A stretch of DNA of 64,000 nt from Dinoroseobacter sp049800775 (GCF_049800775.1 NZ_JBNAFR010000008.1:62001-126000); one strand, 5' to 3'. Counted from the stretch's first letter, positions 41,750-51,296 are shown. Numbers and translations are program-made. The notes: a model not told the origin generated them from the sequence alone.

Positions 41750-44700
41750 CCTGCCGCGCCTTCGGTCTCTTCCGAGCGGACGCGGAAGAAGATCGTGTAA
41801 AGCGTCGGCACGATGATAAGGGTGAGGACCGTGGCAAAGCTCAGCCCGCAGATGATCACCACCGCCAGCGACTGGAAGAACGGATCCCAAAGCAGGGGCA
41901 CCACCCCGAGCACCGTGGTCAGCACGCCGAGCACGACGGGGCGCACGCGGCTGACGGCGGCGTCCACCACCGCGGACATGCGCGCCTTGCCATCGGTAAT
42001 CTGACTGTCGGTCTCGTCGATCAGAACGATGGCATTCTTGATCAGCATCCCGGTCAGGGACAACACCCCGAGGATGGCCATGAATTCCAAAGGTGTCCCG
42101 GTCAGCGCCAGCCCCCAGATCACCCCGATCAGGGCCAGAGGCACCGTCAGCCAGATGATCAGCGGTTGTTTCACCGCGTTGAAGAGCAGGATCACCACGA
42201 GGATCATGGCCCCGAACCCGAGCGGCATGGTCGAGGCGAGACCGGCATTGGCCTCTTGCGAGTTGCCGTATTCACCCTCCCAGCTGAGCGTGTAGCCCGG
42301 GGGCAGGGGGATGTCCTCGATAGGGCCGCGGACCTGCTCAAAGAGATCGCCCGACAGCACACCGGGCGCGTTGTCCGATTGCGCGGTGATGGTCAGTTGC
42401 CGGTCAACCCGGCGCAGGTTGCCCGCCTCGAACACCACGTCGAAACGGTCCACGACCTGCGAAATCGGGATATAGCCGCCGGTCACCTGACTGAAGACCT
42501 GCACATTGCGCAGCCCGCTAACATCGTTGCGATCCGATTCGCGCGGCCGCATCACCACATCCAGCAGCTCGTCGCCCTCGCGGAACACCCCCAGGGTGAT
42601 CCCGTTGAGATGCCCGTAAAGCGCGTTCGAGATATCCGCCTGCGAGAGGCCAAGTCGCCGCGCGCTGTCAGTATCGATCCTGGGTTCGATCACCGGGACC
42701 TGCTCGCGCCAGTCATCCTTGATCGCGATGGCGCCATATTCGGCCATCACCTCCTTGGCCTGGTTCGCCAGGGCGCGCAGGGTGGCCGCATCGGGGCCGC
42801 TGAACTGTGCCTCGATCTTGGAGCCGCCGCCCGGGCCCAGCGTGAATTGCCAGACCTTGGCCGTGGCTTCGGGGAAGCGGTCATCGACCCAGCTCTGCAA
42901 TTCATCCACGAGCTCCGAGATCTGGTCGAAGCTCTCCACATCCACCAGCACCTGTCCGTACGAGCTGTCCGGATCCTCGGATTCGTAGATCAGCATGAAA
43001 CGCTGGTGCCCGCTGCCCACGGCAGTGTTCGTGCCGGTCACACCGGCCAGAGTGCGGGCATGGGCGTCGATTTCCAGCACGTCTTCGCGGGTGCGTGAGA
43101 TATCGGTGCCCTTGGGCAGGAAGTAGTCAACCACGAATTGTGGCCGCGTCGAGGTCGGAAAGAAGCCCGGCGGCACCTGACTGAACATCGCGATGGCCGA
43201 GGCAAAGAGCGCCACGACCAGCACCACCGTGCCATAGCGAAAGCGGATCGCCTTGGCGAGCAGGCCGCGATAGGCGCGCAGGGCCCGGTTCTCGGGTTTG
43301 GGGGCAGGTGGCTTGCCGTCCTCGGATGGGGCAGGCGGCTTGAGCAGGAGCGAGCAGAAATAGGGCGTCAGCCAGATCGCCACCAACCAGGAGAACAGCA
43401 GCGAGATCGCGATGGTCCAGAACAGGCTGCCCGCATATTCACCGGTATTGTCCGGCGAGAATCCCACGGGCGAGAAGGCGAGAAAGCCCACCACAGTCCC
43501 GCCAAGCAGGGGCCATTTCGTCTGGTTCACCACGGCCACGGCGGCCTTGGCGGTGCTCTCGCCTTTCTGGACTCGGACCAGCGTGCCCTCGACCACGACG
43601 ATCGCGTTGTCCACCAGCATCCCTAGGGCGATGATCAGCGCCCCGAGCGAGATCCGCTGCATGTCCAGCCCGTAGAGCAGCATCCCGAAGAGCGTCCCTG
43701 CCACGGTGATCAGCAGGATCCCCCCCATCAGAAGGCCCGAACGCAGACCCATGAAGATCATCAGCGTGCCGACCACGATCACAAGGGCCAGCACCACGTT
43801 GCCCACAAAGTCGTCGACCGAGACCTTTACGCTGTCGCTCTGGTCCGAGATCGGCAGGACTTCGATCCCGATGGGACGTTCCGAGATGTTCTCGGCCATC
43901 CGCTCTTTCACGGCGACGCCCATATTCACGACATTGCCGCCCAGGGTGTTCGAGATGCCGATCCCGATGGCGGGCCGACCGTCGCGGTATATCAACCCGG
44001 CGGGCGGGTCCACGAGACCGCGTTTGATCTCGGCGATATCGCCAAGGCGGAACAGCGCGCCGTTCTCGGGATTTGTGATGATCAGGTTCGCGATGGCCTC
44101 GCTTGATGAGACCCCGTCCGGCACGCGGATTTCCAGTCGCGTCTGCCCCGCCTGGATCGAGCCGCCCGGGATCACGAGGTTCTGACCCTCAAGGATCTGC
44201 GAGACCTGCTCGGAGGTAAGCCCCAGCTCGATCAGCCGGGCCGAGGAAAACTCGACATAGATCACCTCGTCCTGAACGCCGTTCAGGACCACCTTGGAGA
44301 CGCCATCCACCGTGACAAGAAGGCGCTGTAACTCCTTGGCGTAGTTGTAAAGATCCGTGATCGTATAGCCGTCGCCCACCACCGCGAAATAGAGCGCGAA
44401 GACATCCCCGAAATCGTCATAGACCTGACTGGTCAGGGCGTTGGGGGGCAGGTTCGGTTGCGCATCGTCGATCTTGGCCCGCATCTGGGCAAAGCGCTGA
44501 TAGAGCGTGTCGTAATCGGGCACGGAGGGGATATTGAATTCCACCATCACGTTGCTCAGCCCCGGCGACGAGACCGAACGCACCTCGAGCACGCCCTGCA
44601 ATTGCTGCAGCGCATCCTCGATCACCTCGGTGACCTCTTCGGCCACCTCCTCGGCGCCCGCCCCGGGATAGGGGGTGATGATCTGGGCCTGCCGGATGAT

Positions 44701-44820
44701 GAATTCCGGGTCCTCGAAGCGTGGCAGCGTCGAGTAGGCGTAATAGCCGGCAATCAGGATCAGGATCGTGGAGACCGCTGAGATGACCCGCTTTTTCAGT
44801 GCGAAATCTGCGAGATCCAC
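41746..44820 (-). CDS. RND-family multidrug efflux permease
   Basis: 1024 residues, full HAE1/AcrB-like length. The first helix starts KKRVISAVSTILILIAGYYAYSTLPRFEDPEFIIRQAQIITPYPGAGAEEVAEEVTEVIEDALQQL. Two helix bundles surround two large periplasmic loops. Bundle motifs LIIALGMLVDNAIVVVEGTLVR (proton-relay Asp in helix 4) and GVLSLTGMLIKNAIVLIDETD are conserved. It is 4 bp after the adaptor gene. No outer-membrane factor is in the window. Substrates unknown. Confidence 0.95.
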   Translation of the reverse strand: MDLADFALKKRVISAVSTILILIAGYYAYSTLPRFEDPEFIIRQAQIITPYPGAGAEEVAEEVTEVIEDALQQLQGVLEVRSVSSPGLSNVMVEFNIPSVPDYDTLYQRFAQMRAKIDDAQPNLPPNALTSQVYDDFGDVFALYFAVVGDGYTITDLYNYAKELQRLLVTVDGVSKVVLNGVQDEVIYVEFSSARLIELGLTSEQVSQILEGQNLVIPGGSIQAGQTRLEIRVPDGVSSSEAIANLIITNPENGALFRLGDIAEIKRGLVDPPAGLIYRDGRPAIGIGISNTLGGNVVNMGVAVKERMAENISERPIGIEVLPISDQSDSVKVSVDDFVGNVVLALVIVVGTLMIFMGLRSGLLMGGILLITVAGTLFGMLLYGLDMQRISLGALIIALGMLVDNAIVVVEGTLVRVQKGESTAKAAVAVVNQTKWPLLGGTVVGFLAFSPVGFSPDNTGEYAGSLFWTIAISLLFSWLVAIWLTPYFCSLLLKPPAPSEDGKPPAPKPENRALRAYRGLLAKAIRFRYGTVVLVVALFASAIAMFSQVPPGFFPTSTRPQFVVDYFLPKGTDISRTREDVLEIDAHARTLAGVTGTNTAVGSGHQRFMLIYESEDPDSSYGQVLVDVESFDQISELVDELQSWVDDRFPEATAKVWQFTLGPGGGSKIEAQFSGPDAATLRALANQAKEVMAEYGAIAIKDDWREQVPVIEPRIDTDSARRLGLSQADISNALYGHLNGITLGVFREGDELLDVVMRPRESDRNDVSGLRNVQVFSQVTGGYIPISQVVDRFDVVFEAGNLRRVDRQLTITAQSDNAPGVLSGDLFEQVRGPIEDIPLPPGYTLSWEGEYGNSQEANAGLASTMPLGFGAMILVVILLFNAVKQPLIIWLTVPLALIGVIWGLALTGTPLEFMAILGVLSLTGMLIKNAIVLIDETDSQITDGKARMSAVVDAAVSRVRPVVLGVLTTVLGVVPLLWDPFFQSLAVVIICGLSFATVLTLIIVPTLYTIFFRVRSEETEGAAG

Positions 44821-44824
44821 TGGC

Positions 44825-46087
44825 TCAGCCCCCGATCTTCGTGACCGGGCGGATCGTCATGCCCTCCATGATCTGGCTCACCCCGGCGGCCACAACCGTA
44901 TCTCCAGCGGCAAGCCCGTCCTCCACCGCGACCTTGTCGCCTTCGGCCTCGCCGAGGGTGATGGGCTGGCGGCGCACGGTATTGTCCTCCAGCACTTGCC
45001 AGACAAAGGGGCTGCCGCCTGGGTCGGCGGCAAGGGCGGTGAGCGGGATCAGCAGTTTTTGACCATTGCCCGGCGCCGAAGAGAGGACACGCCCCACCAT
45101 GCCCGGCAGGATCGCCGCGTTCTCCGGCGGGACCACCGCCACGCGTCCGCGATAGGTCTGGGTTGCGCTGTCGGCCTGGACCGAGAATTCCACGATCTCG
45201 CCGTCGAAAATGTCTCCGGGCAGGGCGTCAAAGGTCACCTTGTTGCGGATATTTTCCTGACCATTGGCCGAGAGCGCGGTGACATCCGGTCCCGGCACGT
45301 CGAAGAGAAGATGCACAATCTGCAGGTTCTGCAGCAGCGCCACGCTCTGCCCCGCCTGCACGATGGTGAAGCTGTCGATATCGCGCCGCGCGATGATCCC
45401 GTCAAAGGGCGCGCGCAAGGTGGCATCATCCAGCTGGTCGCGGGCGATCTGGATTTCCGTCTCGAGCCCGCGCAGCACGGCCTCTGCGGCCTCGATATCC
45501 TCCGGGCGTCCGCCGGATTGCCCGATGGCAAGCTGTTCCTGCTGGGCGCGCAGATTGGCCTGTGCGACCCGCAAATTCGCCTCATCCCCCTCGAGCTGCG
45601 CTGTGGAGGCCACGCCCCGTTCGGTCAGCTGCCGTGTCCGGGCTGCCTGTTCCTGAGCCTGCTCCAGCTGAGCCTCGGCGGACGCGACCGCGGCCTCGAG
45701 TGCGGCGACCTCTTCGACCCGGGCACCGATGCGCAGCGCCTCGAGCTGGGCTGCGGATTGGTCGCGCTGGCTTTCGAGCTGGGCAACCCGGCGCTCGAAA
45801 TCGCGCGGGTCGATCTGGGCGATCACATCGCCCTTGACCACGCTGGTTGCGGCCCGGATCGGCAGATCGACCACCGGCCCGCTGACCCGGAAGGAGAGCT
45901 CAACCTCATCGGAGGGCAGAACGATGGCCGGATAGGTCCGGGTCACCTCGCTTGCGGTCTGTTCGACCACGGCCACCTTGGCAGGGCGCGGAATGTCCTG
46001 CGCCGCGCTGTCCTGCGCGGCCAGACCCAGAGGCATACCGGTGAGCGCAGCGGTCACAAAGACACGCGCGATTAGCTGGTTCATCAT
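44825..46087 (-). CDS. RND efflux periplasmic adaptor (HlyD/AcrA family)
   Basis: 420 residues. A signal peptide (MMNQLIARVFVTAALTGMPLGLAAQ), then the first lipoyl half (GPVVDLPIRAATSVVKGDVIAQID), a long coiled-coil hairpin rich in Ala, Gln, Glu and Leu (about 90-200), the second lipoyl half (LRAPFDGIIARRDIDSFTIVQAGQSVALLQ) and a beta-barrel to the end. It bridges the RND pump to an outer-membrane channel. ATG 46087 is preferred since GGAG lies 8 bases upstream; 46084 and 46099 are close alternatives. Confidence 0.92.
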   Translation of the reverse strand: MMNQLIARVFVTAALTGMPLGLAAQDSAAQDIPRPAKVAVVEQTASEVTRTYPAIVLPSDEVELSFRVSGPVVDLPIRAATSVVKGDVIAQIDPRDFERRVAQLESQRDQSAAQLEALRIGARVEEVAALEAAVASAEAQLEQAQEQAARTRQLTERGVASTAQLEGDEANLRVAQANLRAQQEQLAIGQSGGRPEDIEAAEAVLRGLETEIQIARDQLDDATLRAPFDGIIARRDIDSFTIVQAGQSVALLQNLQIVHLLFDVPGPDVTALSANGQENIRNKVTFDALPGDIFDGEIVEFSVQADSATQTYRGRVAVVPPENAAILPGMVGRVLSSAPGNGQKLLIPLTALAADPGGSPFVWQVLEDNTVRRQPITLGEAEGDKVAVEDGLAAGDTVVAAGVSQIMEGMTIRPVTKIGG

Positions 46088-46162
46088 CCGGGGCTCCATC
46101 GTTATAGACTTTCCAGTACGCTTGCAGTGTTTACCACGCCAGTCAAACTGGAAAGGACGCCA

Positions 46163-46609
46163 ATGACGATGACCGCCCAAGTTCTGTTGGGAAGCTGCTT
46201 TCTGACAGTGTGCGCTCTGGTTCATGTGGGGTTCATGGCCTTGAGCATTCCGGCAATGGCAACTGTCCACAAGCGGTTCCATCATAACGGAAAAGTGGTG
46301 CGATCGGCGCTCTTGCTGTCGCTGGCGTTGATGATCATCGTGGCCGCGCACACGATCCAGATCTGGACCTGGGCCTTTGCCTTTACGAGCGTCGGGGCCT
46401 TCGATGACATCGCCGCGAGTTTCTATTTCGCGACCGTCACCTACACGACCCTCGGCTACGGGGATCTCACGCTGGGCGAGGGGCTGCGGATCTTTGCGAC
46501 CTTCGGGGCCATCACCGGGTTGCTGACCTTCGGGATCAGTACGGCCTTTCTGATCGCGGTTATCGGGCGGCTCCTGCCGCCGGAGGATCTCGGGCCCGGG
46601 CATCTCTAG
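46163..46609 (+). CDS. Two-TM ion channel family protein (potassium-channel pore)
   Basis: 148 residues. An N-terminal hydrophobic helix and a second (SALLLSLALMIIVAAHTIQIW) precede a pore loop with the selectivity filter TYTTLGYGD, then a last helix (FATFGAITGLLTFGISTAFLIAVIGRL). The filter is that of K+ channels. There is no RCK or other regulatory domain. It may be a minimal channel or a membrane-potential safety valve. Divergent from the RND operon. Confidence 0.87.
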   Translation: MTMTAQVLLGSCFLTVCALVHVGFMALSIPAMATVHKRFHHNGKVVRSALLLSLALMIIVAAHTIQIWTWAFAFTSVGAFDDIAASFYFATVTYTTLGYGDLTLGEGLRIFATFGAITGLLTFGISTAFLIAVIGRLLPPEDLGPGHL

Positions 46610-46634
46610 ACGCTGCCGAAAAGGGGGAGGCCAG

Positions 46635-47606
46635 GTGAAGGTTCATATTCTCGACGATTGGTTCGACACCCTGCGGGGCCTGCCCTGTTTTGACCGGTTG
46701 GCCGGGCATGACGTCACGGTCTGGACCGATCATATGGCCGACCGCGCCACGCTGGCCGCGCGTCTGGCCGAGGCCGAGGCGCTGGTGCTGTTTCGCGAGC
46801 GCACCGCGATCGACCAGGAGCTGCTCGCGCATTTGCCGAAGCTGCGCCTGATTTCCCAGCGCAGCACCTATCCCCATATCGACGTTCCGGCCTGTACCGC
46901 GCACGGGGTGCTGCTCTGTTCGAAGATGAAGGGCGGGGGTGGGCCGAATTATGCGGCGGCCGAGCTGACGCTGGCCTTGATGCTGGCCAGTGCCCGGGAC
47001 CTGCCGGCGCAAGTGGCGTCGCTGCGCGCCGGGCACTGGCAGGCGGGCGTCGGGCGGACCCTCCGGGGGCGGAGGCTTGGGCTTCTGGGCTATGGCCGGA
47101 TCGCCCGGGCGGTGGCGGCCTCTGCCGAGGCTCTGGGCATGACGGTACACTGGTGGGCCTCGGAGGGCAGTCGGGACCGGGCCCGCGCCGATGGCGCGCA
47201 GGTCGCGGCCTCGCGCGCCGAGTTCTTTGCGAGTTCGGACGTGGTCAGCCTCCATCAGAGGCTCACGCCCGAGACGCGAGGTGGGGTTAGCGCGGCGGAT
47301 CTGGCGGCCATGGCGCCGGGCAGTCTTCTGGTGAACACCGCGCGCGCGGGGCTGATCGCGCCCGGCGCGCTGGAGGCTGAGATCGCCCGGGGCCGGATCC
47401 GGGCCGCGGTGGATGTCTTCGACACCGAGCCGCTGACCGACCCGTCCCATCCGCTCCTGACCCATCCCAACGTGATTGCCACGCCTCATATCGGCTTTGT
47501 CACCGAAGAGGAGTACGCGCTGCAATTCGCGGATATCTTCGATCAGGTGGCGGCCTTTGCGGCGGGCGCGCCGATCCACATGATCAACCCGGAGGTTTGG
47601 GGCTGA
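46635..47606 (+). CDS. D-isomer-specific 2-hydroxyacid dehydrogenase
   Basis: 323 residues. Catalytic set: Arg in LISQRSTYPHID, NAD site GRRLGLLGYGRIARAVAASAEALGM, and Glu/His pair in VFDTEPLTDPSHPLLTHPNVIATPHIGFVT. Substrate is probably a 2-hydroxy/2-oxo acid (phosphoglycerate-type or glyoxylate/hydroxypyruvate-type); not specified by the sequence. GTG start with GGGGAGG four bases upstream. Overlaps the convergent AbrB-type gene by 23 bp. Confidence 0.9.
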   Translation: MKVHILDDWFDTLRGLPCFDRLAGHDVTVWTDHMADRATLAARLAEAEALVLFRERTAIDQELLAHLPKLRLISQRSTYPHIDVPACTAHGVLLCSKMKGGGGPNYAAAELTLALMLASARDLPAQVASLRAGHWQAGVGRTLRGRRLGLLGYGRIARAVAASAEALGMTVHWWASEGSRDRARADGAQVAASRAEFFASSDVVSLHQRLTPETRGGVSAADLAAMAPGSLLVNTARAGLIAPGALEAEIARGRIRAAVDVFDTEPLTDPSHPLLTHPNVIATPHIGFVTEEEYALQFADIFDQVAAFAAGAPIHMINPEVWG

Positions 47607-48609
47607 GCCAGCGCGAGGCGACCGGTGCCCCGACGATCACGGTCACGATCCGCAGGATGTGATGGGCGATGACAAAGGCCATATCCGCCCCGGTCAAGAG
47701 CGCCAGCACGGTCATCTCGGCCTGCCCCCCCGGTGCGAAGGCCAGAAGCGCGTCGAGCGGCGGGGCGAGCCCGAGCAGGATCACCGCCTCGGTGAAGATC
47801 AGCGCCAGCACCAGAAGCACCACGCAGAACCCCAGCGCCGCGAGCACGTCGCGTCGCACCTCGGGCCCGGTGACGCCTGCGTATTTCGCGCCCACGGTCA
47901 TCCCGATAAAGAACTGAGCGGCCCAGATCGCCTCGGCGGGCGGGCGGTATTGCAGGATCCCCAGCATGGCGAGGATTCCGGCGGCGATCATCGGGCCGAG
48001 GATCGACGCCCCGAAGAGACCGACGCGCCGGGCAACCTGCCAGCCGACGAGGCCGGCCAGGACCATCAGGGCAAGCTGCGCGACGGGGATGCTCGCGGCC
48101 GGGGCGCCGGGCGGGTTGGACAGATCGACCTCCCAGCCCCATTCCAGCACGAAGGGCAGGATCGTGACGATGACCATGACCCGCGTCGCGTGGATCAGCG
48201 AAAGGGCGCGCACATCGCCGCCCGCCTCCTCACCAAAGACCAGCATGTCCTGCAGGCCCCCGGGCATGGCCGAGTAGTAGCTGGTCGCGAAGTCGAAGCC
48301 CCAGAGGCGCTGGAAATAGGGCACCCCGATCACCGCAGAGAGTGCGATCAGCACCGGGATCATCATCAGCGTCGGCCACATCGCCGCCATGGAGAGAACC
48401 ACCGACAGGCTCAGCGTCGCGCCCACCGCTACGCCCAGAACCGCGCGCATCGCCTCGTTCACCGGCTTCAACCCACGCAGATCCAGCCCCAGCAGACCGG
48501 CGATCAGGCAGGCAGCAATCGGCCCGAGCAGCCAGGGCAGGGGCAGGTCCAGCGCCGTGAAGACGGCAACCCCCAGCAAGGCGATCGCATATGTCCGCAG
48601 CAGGATCAC
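47584..48609 (-). CDS. AbrB family membrane protein (putative transporter)
   Basis: 341 residues with about ten hydrophobic segments. The duplicated AbrB-family pattern is visible: LPWLLGPIAACLIAGLLG, SYYSAMPGGLQDMLVFGEEAGGD and, in the second half, IGMTVGAKYAG and LLAFAPGGQAEMTVLALLTGADMAFVIAHHILR. E. coli AbrB was named for an aidB-regulating effect; the transport substrate is not known. GTG start overlaps the GntR regulator stop (GTGA), so the two form an operon. Confidence 0.87.
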   Translation of the reverse strand: MILLRTYAIALLGVAVFTALDLPLPWLLGPIAACLIAGLLGLDLRGLKPVNEAMRAVLGVAVGATLSLSVVLSMAAMWPTLMMIPVLIALSAVIGVPYFQRLWGFDFATSYYSAMPGGLQDMLVFGEEAGGDVRALSLIHATRVMVIVTILPFVLEWGWEVDLSNPPGAPAASIPVAQLALMVLAGLVGWQVARRVGLFGASILGPMIAAGILAMLGILQYRPPAEAIWAAQFFIGMTVGAKYAGVTGPEVRRDVLAALGFCVVLLVLALIFTEAVILLGLAPPLDALLAFAPGGQAEMTVLALLTGADMAFVIAHHILRIVTVIVGAPVASRWLSPKPPG

Positions 48610-49277
48610 AGGGCGCGCATCACAGCGAGACGGTGGCGCAGGGAGGTTTCCAGATGGGCCTCGGCCGCCGCACCCGCCGCGGCTTCATCCCCCGCGCGGA
48701 TCGCATCGATGATCGCGTCATGCTGGTGGCAGACCGTCTCGATGCGGGCCTCGTCGGCCAACGTCGTCGGGCCCAGCAGCAAGAGCGCGTTGTTCAGCGC
48801 CCGCGCCGCCTCCAGCAGAAAGCGGTTACGCCCGGCGCGGTAGAGCACCTCGTGGAATTGCTGGTTGATCGCGGCGGCCCGCTGACTGTCGCCTTGGCAG
48901 GCAGCGATCTGGGCGTTCAGCGCGGCCAGCTCATCGACCTGCGCGCCCACGGCATGTTTCGCCGCAAGCTCCGAGGCGGTCCGCTCCAGCACCAGCCGCA
49001 TCTCGTAGAGCTCGACCACCTCAGCATGGCTGAGCTGGCGAATGACCGCCCCGATCCGGGCCTTGTGCTCGACAATGCCATCAGCCTCCAACCGGCGCAG
49101 CGCCTCGCGGATCGGCGTGCGCGACAGGGACAGACGCTCGGCGATCTCGACCTCGCGCAGGCGGTCTCCGGGGGCGTAATGCCCCGCGCGAATGGCCTTG
49201 AGCAGAGCGGCATAGGCCGCGCCGCCCTGGTTGAGTTCGGGGTTGTCCTTGCGTGTCACGGTCGGGTCATTCACCAT
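48606..49277 (-). CDS. GntR-family repressor, FCD (FadR C-terminal) subclass
   Basis: 223 residues: winged helix AYAALLKAIRAGHYAPGDRLREVEIAERLSLSRTPIREALRRLEADGIV, then the helical FCD domain (EMRLVLERTASELAAKHA, NQQFHEVLYRAGRNRFLLEAARALNN, HDAIIDAIRAGDEAAAGAAAEAHL) with His residues that bind metal-bound carboxylates. It controls the downstream AbrB gene and probably once controlled the divergent, now broken, FAD-dehydrogenase gene. ATG 49277 abuts its own probable operator. Confidence 0.92.
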   Translation of the reverse strand: MVNDPTVTRKDNPELNQGGAAYAALLKAIRAGHYAPGDRLREVEIAERLSLSRTPIREALRRLEADGIVEHKARIGAVIRQLSHAEVVELYEMRLVLERTASELAAKHAVGAQVDELAALNAQIAACQGDSQRAAAINQQFHEVLYRAGRNRFLLEAARALNNALLLLGPTTLADEARIETVCHQHDAIIDAIRAGDEAAAGAAAEAHLETSLRHRLAVMRAL

Positions 49278-49296
49278 TGTATCCGATTGGATACAA
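49277..49296. promoter_or_regulatory. GntR-type operator overlapping the regulator start
   Basis: TTGTATCC-GATT-GGATACAA, a perfect dyad with 8-bp arms, overlaps the first base of the regulator's ATG and lies 25 bp before the divergent remnant. FCD-type GntR sites are often TTGTAT/ATACAA dyads. It would give negative autoregulation. Confidence 0.82.
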
Positions 49297-49320
49297 GATT
49301 CGTATCGGATGGAGGACAAG

Positions 49321-49440
49321 ATGTCAAAGCATGTGATCGTCGTCGGCTCGGGAAATGCGGCCCTGTGTGCAGCCCTCGCCGCACTGGAGGAGGGGGCCGA
49401 TGTGCTGATCCTCGAAAAGGCGGATGCGGATCACCCGATC
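49321..49440 (+). pseudogene. 5' remnant of an FAD-dependent (tricarballylate-type) dehydrogenase
   Basis: The frame opens MSKHVIVVGSGNAALCAALAALEEGADVLILEKADAD, a clear FAD-binding N-terminus like that of tricarballylate dehydrogenase (TcuA) and fumarate-reductase flavoproteins, with the GSGNAALCAALAA dinucleotide fold. Resemblance ends after about 37 residues; the frame then runs through unrelated Arg/Pro-rich sequence and stops near 49551. A normal protein would be about 450 residues. Most of the gene has been lost, possibly by deletion up to about 49440-49500, next to the serine hydrolase. Confidence 0.75.
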
Positions 49441-49505
49441 CCGCCGCGCGACAGCGCGCGCAATCGCCCTAGATCTTCGGCAGACGCAAATCGAAAGGAG
49501 CCCCC

Positions 49506-50831
49506 ATGCGCAGCATCTTTCTGGCGGCCGCCCTTGGCCTGTCATTCCTGACCGTACCCGCCGCGGCGCAGTTGCCTGCGGGGACGCTCTCGGCGCAGGA
49601 CAGCGATCCGCGCGTGATGGGCTGGATGCAGGGATTTCCCCCGCCGCCGGACAAGCAGATCACCCAGCCGGATTCGGTGTATTTCAGTTTTCCGCGCCTG
49701 CGCTGGTCCGTCTGTCACCTGCGGGAGTTTCTGCCCACAGAAGAGATCAGCCGGGGCCTTGGGGCACCGCGCCCCTTGCCGCGCCCACCCGCCGAGGGGC
49801 TGGCGCGCCTGCGGGCCGAGATCGACGCGCTGCAGTTTCAGCCGCTGGGCGATGGGGACCCGATGACCTGGGAGGCGGCCTTCCACGCCAACTACACGGA
49901 TGGGATGCTGATCCTGCACCGGGGCGAGATCGTCTATGAGCGCTATGCGGGCTGTCTGGCCGAGGATGGCAAGCATGCGATCATGTCCATGACCAAATCG
50001 ATCACCGGCCTGCTGGGACAGATCCTGGTGGCCGAGGGCGTGCTGGATGAGACGGCCTTGGTGCGCGACATCATCCCCGAGATCGGTGACAGCGCCTTCG
50101 CCTCCGCCACGGTGCGGCAGGTGATGGATATGACCACCGGCCTGGCCTATTCCGAGGATTACGCGGACCCGGAGGCGGATATCTGGCGCTATTCGGCGGC
50201 GGCCAGCCCCTTGCCAAAACCGGCGGGGTATTCCGGGCCCAACGGCTATTGGCAGTATTTGCAGCAGGTCGCGCCCGAGGGCCGTCATGGCGAGGCGTTT
50301 CACTACAAGACCATCAATTCGGACATGCTGGGCTGGCTGATCAGCCGGGTGACCGGTCAATCGGTCACCGCGCTCGCCTCGACGCGGCTCTGGCGGCCCA
50401 TGGGGGCCGAGCAGGACGCCTATCAGACCGTGGACGGGCTGGGCGTGCCCTTTGCCGGGGGCGGGGTCTCGGCGGGGCTGCGGGATCTCGGGCGGCTCGG
50501 GCAGCTGATGCTCGACCGGGGGCGGGTGGGCGATGCGCAGCTCTTTGCGTCCGAGGTGGTGGACCGGATCGCCGCCGGGGGGGATCGCGCGAAGTTCAGC
50601 GGTTTCGCGGCGCTTGAGGGCGGCAGCTATACCAGTCAGTGGTGGGTGTTCCACAACGCGCACGGTGCTTATGCGGCGCGCGGGGTGCACGGGCAGACGA
50701 TCTACGTGGATCCGACAGCGCAAATGGTGCTGGTGCGGCTCGCCTCCTACCCGCTGGCGCAGAACGGGTTCATCGACCCCACATCGCTGCCGGCCTATCA
50801 GGCTGTGGCCGAGTATCTGATGGCGCGCTGA
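49506..50831 (+). CDS. Secreted serine hydrolase, class C beta-lactamase/esterase family
   Basis: 441 residues with a signal peptide (MRSIFLAAALGLSFLTVPAAAQ). The SxxK motif is Ser161-M-T-Lys164 in IMSMTKSITGLLGQI; a Tyr motif lies in HYKTINSDMLGWL; and the C-terminal HGQTIYVDPTAQMVLVRLAS block matches the KTG-box region of this family. Long relative to AmpC. A carboxylesterase or D-aminopeptidase-like activity in the periplasm is as likely as beta-lactam hydrolysis. AAAGGAG precedes the ATG. Confidence 0.9.
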   Translation: MRSIFLAAALGLSFLTVPAAAQLPAGTLSAQDSDPRVMGWMQGFPPPPDKQITQPDSVYFSFPRLRWSVCHLREFLPTEEISRGLGAPRPLPRPPAEGLARLRAEIDALQFQPLGDGDPMTWEAAFHANYTDGMLILHRGEIVYERYAGCLAEDGKHAIMSMTKSITGLLGQILVAEGVLDETALVRDIIPEIGDSAFASATVRQVMDMTTGLAYSEDYADPEADIWRYSAAASPLPKPAGYSGPNGYWQYLQQVAPEGRHGEAFHYKTINSDMLGWLISRVTGQSVTALASTRLWRPMGAEQDAYQTVDGLGVPFAGGGVSAGLRDLGRLGQLMLDRGRVGDAQLFASEVVDRIAAGGDRAKFSGFAALEGGSYTSQWWVFHNAHGAYAARGVHGQTIYVDPTAQMVLVRLASYPLAQNGFIDPTSLPAYQAVAEYLMAR

Positions 50832-50852
50832 GCCCGCCTGCGCACGGAGCGC

Positions 50853-51296
50853 CTAGAAGATCACGCCCTTGCGCAGGATGAAGCAGCCAAAGGGCCGGTC
50901 CTCGCTGCATTGCACCACGGCGAAACTGCCCCCGGCGCGGTCATAGAAGGCCTGTCGCTCGATGCTTTCCAGCAGGCCGCCCTCAGGCAGGCGCGGACGC
51001 AGCAGGTCCCAGACCGCCTTATGGGCCTCGGACAGGGTGTCGGGCTGATCGTCGATCTGCATCCGCAGGGCGGAATGGCTGTGGAAATTGTCCAGCGGCA
51101 TGAGCTGCGTGATCAGATCCGCAACCTCCAGCGCGTCATGGCCCGGATACTGGATCACATCGGGTTCGATGCAGCCCGCCGCCGACCATGTGGCCGGGTA
51201 ATTGCGGTCAGCGATGACGATCTCGTCGCCATGACCCATCCGGGCGAGGGTCGAGATCAGTTCGGGCGTGGTGCGGGGGTCAATTCCGATCAGCAT
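50853..51296 (-). CDS. fucU: RbsD/FucU family sugar mutarotase
   Basis: 147 residues. LISTLARMGHGDEIVIADRNYPA (His22, Asp24 in the active site) and YDRAGGSFAVVQCSEDRPFGCFILRKGVIF are characteristic of FucU. It interconverts anomers of pyranose sugars such as fucose or ribose. As the last gene of an Rbs-type importer operon and opposite a kinase acting on the anomeric hydroxyl (MtnK), it would speed supply of the anomer that the kinase uses. Confidence 0.9.
   Translation of the reverse strand: MLIGIDPRTTPELISTLARMGHGDEIVIADRNYPATWSAAGCIEPDVIQYPGHDALEVADLITQLMPLDNFHSHSALRMQIDDQPDTLSEAHKAVWDLLRPRLPEGGLLESIERQAFYDRAGGSFAVVQCSEDRPFGCFILRKGVIF

Noticed and set aside
41359..43098. 579-residue plus-strand frame spanning the end of gltS and the RND gene
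   Set aside because: His/Arg/Gly/Asp-rich antisense reading of the RND permease, no domain.
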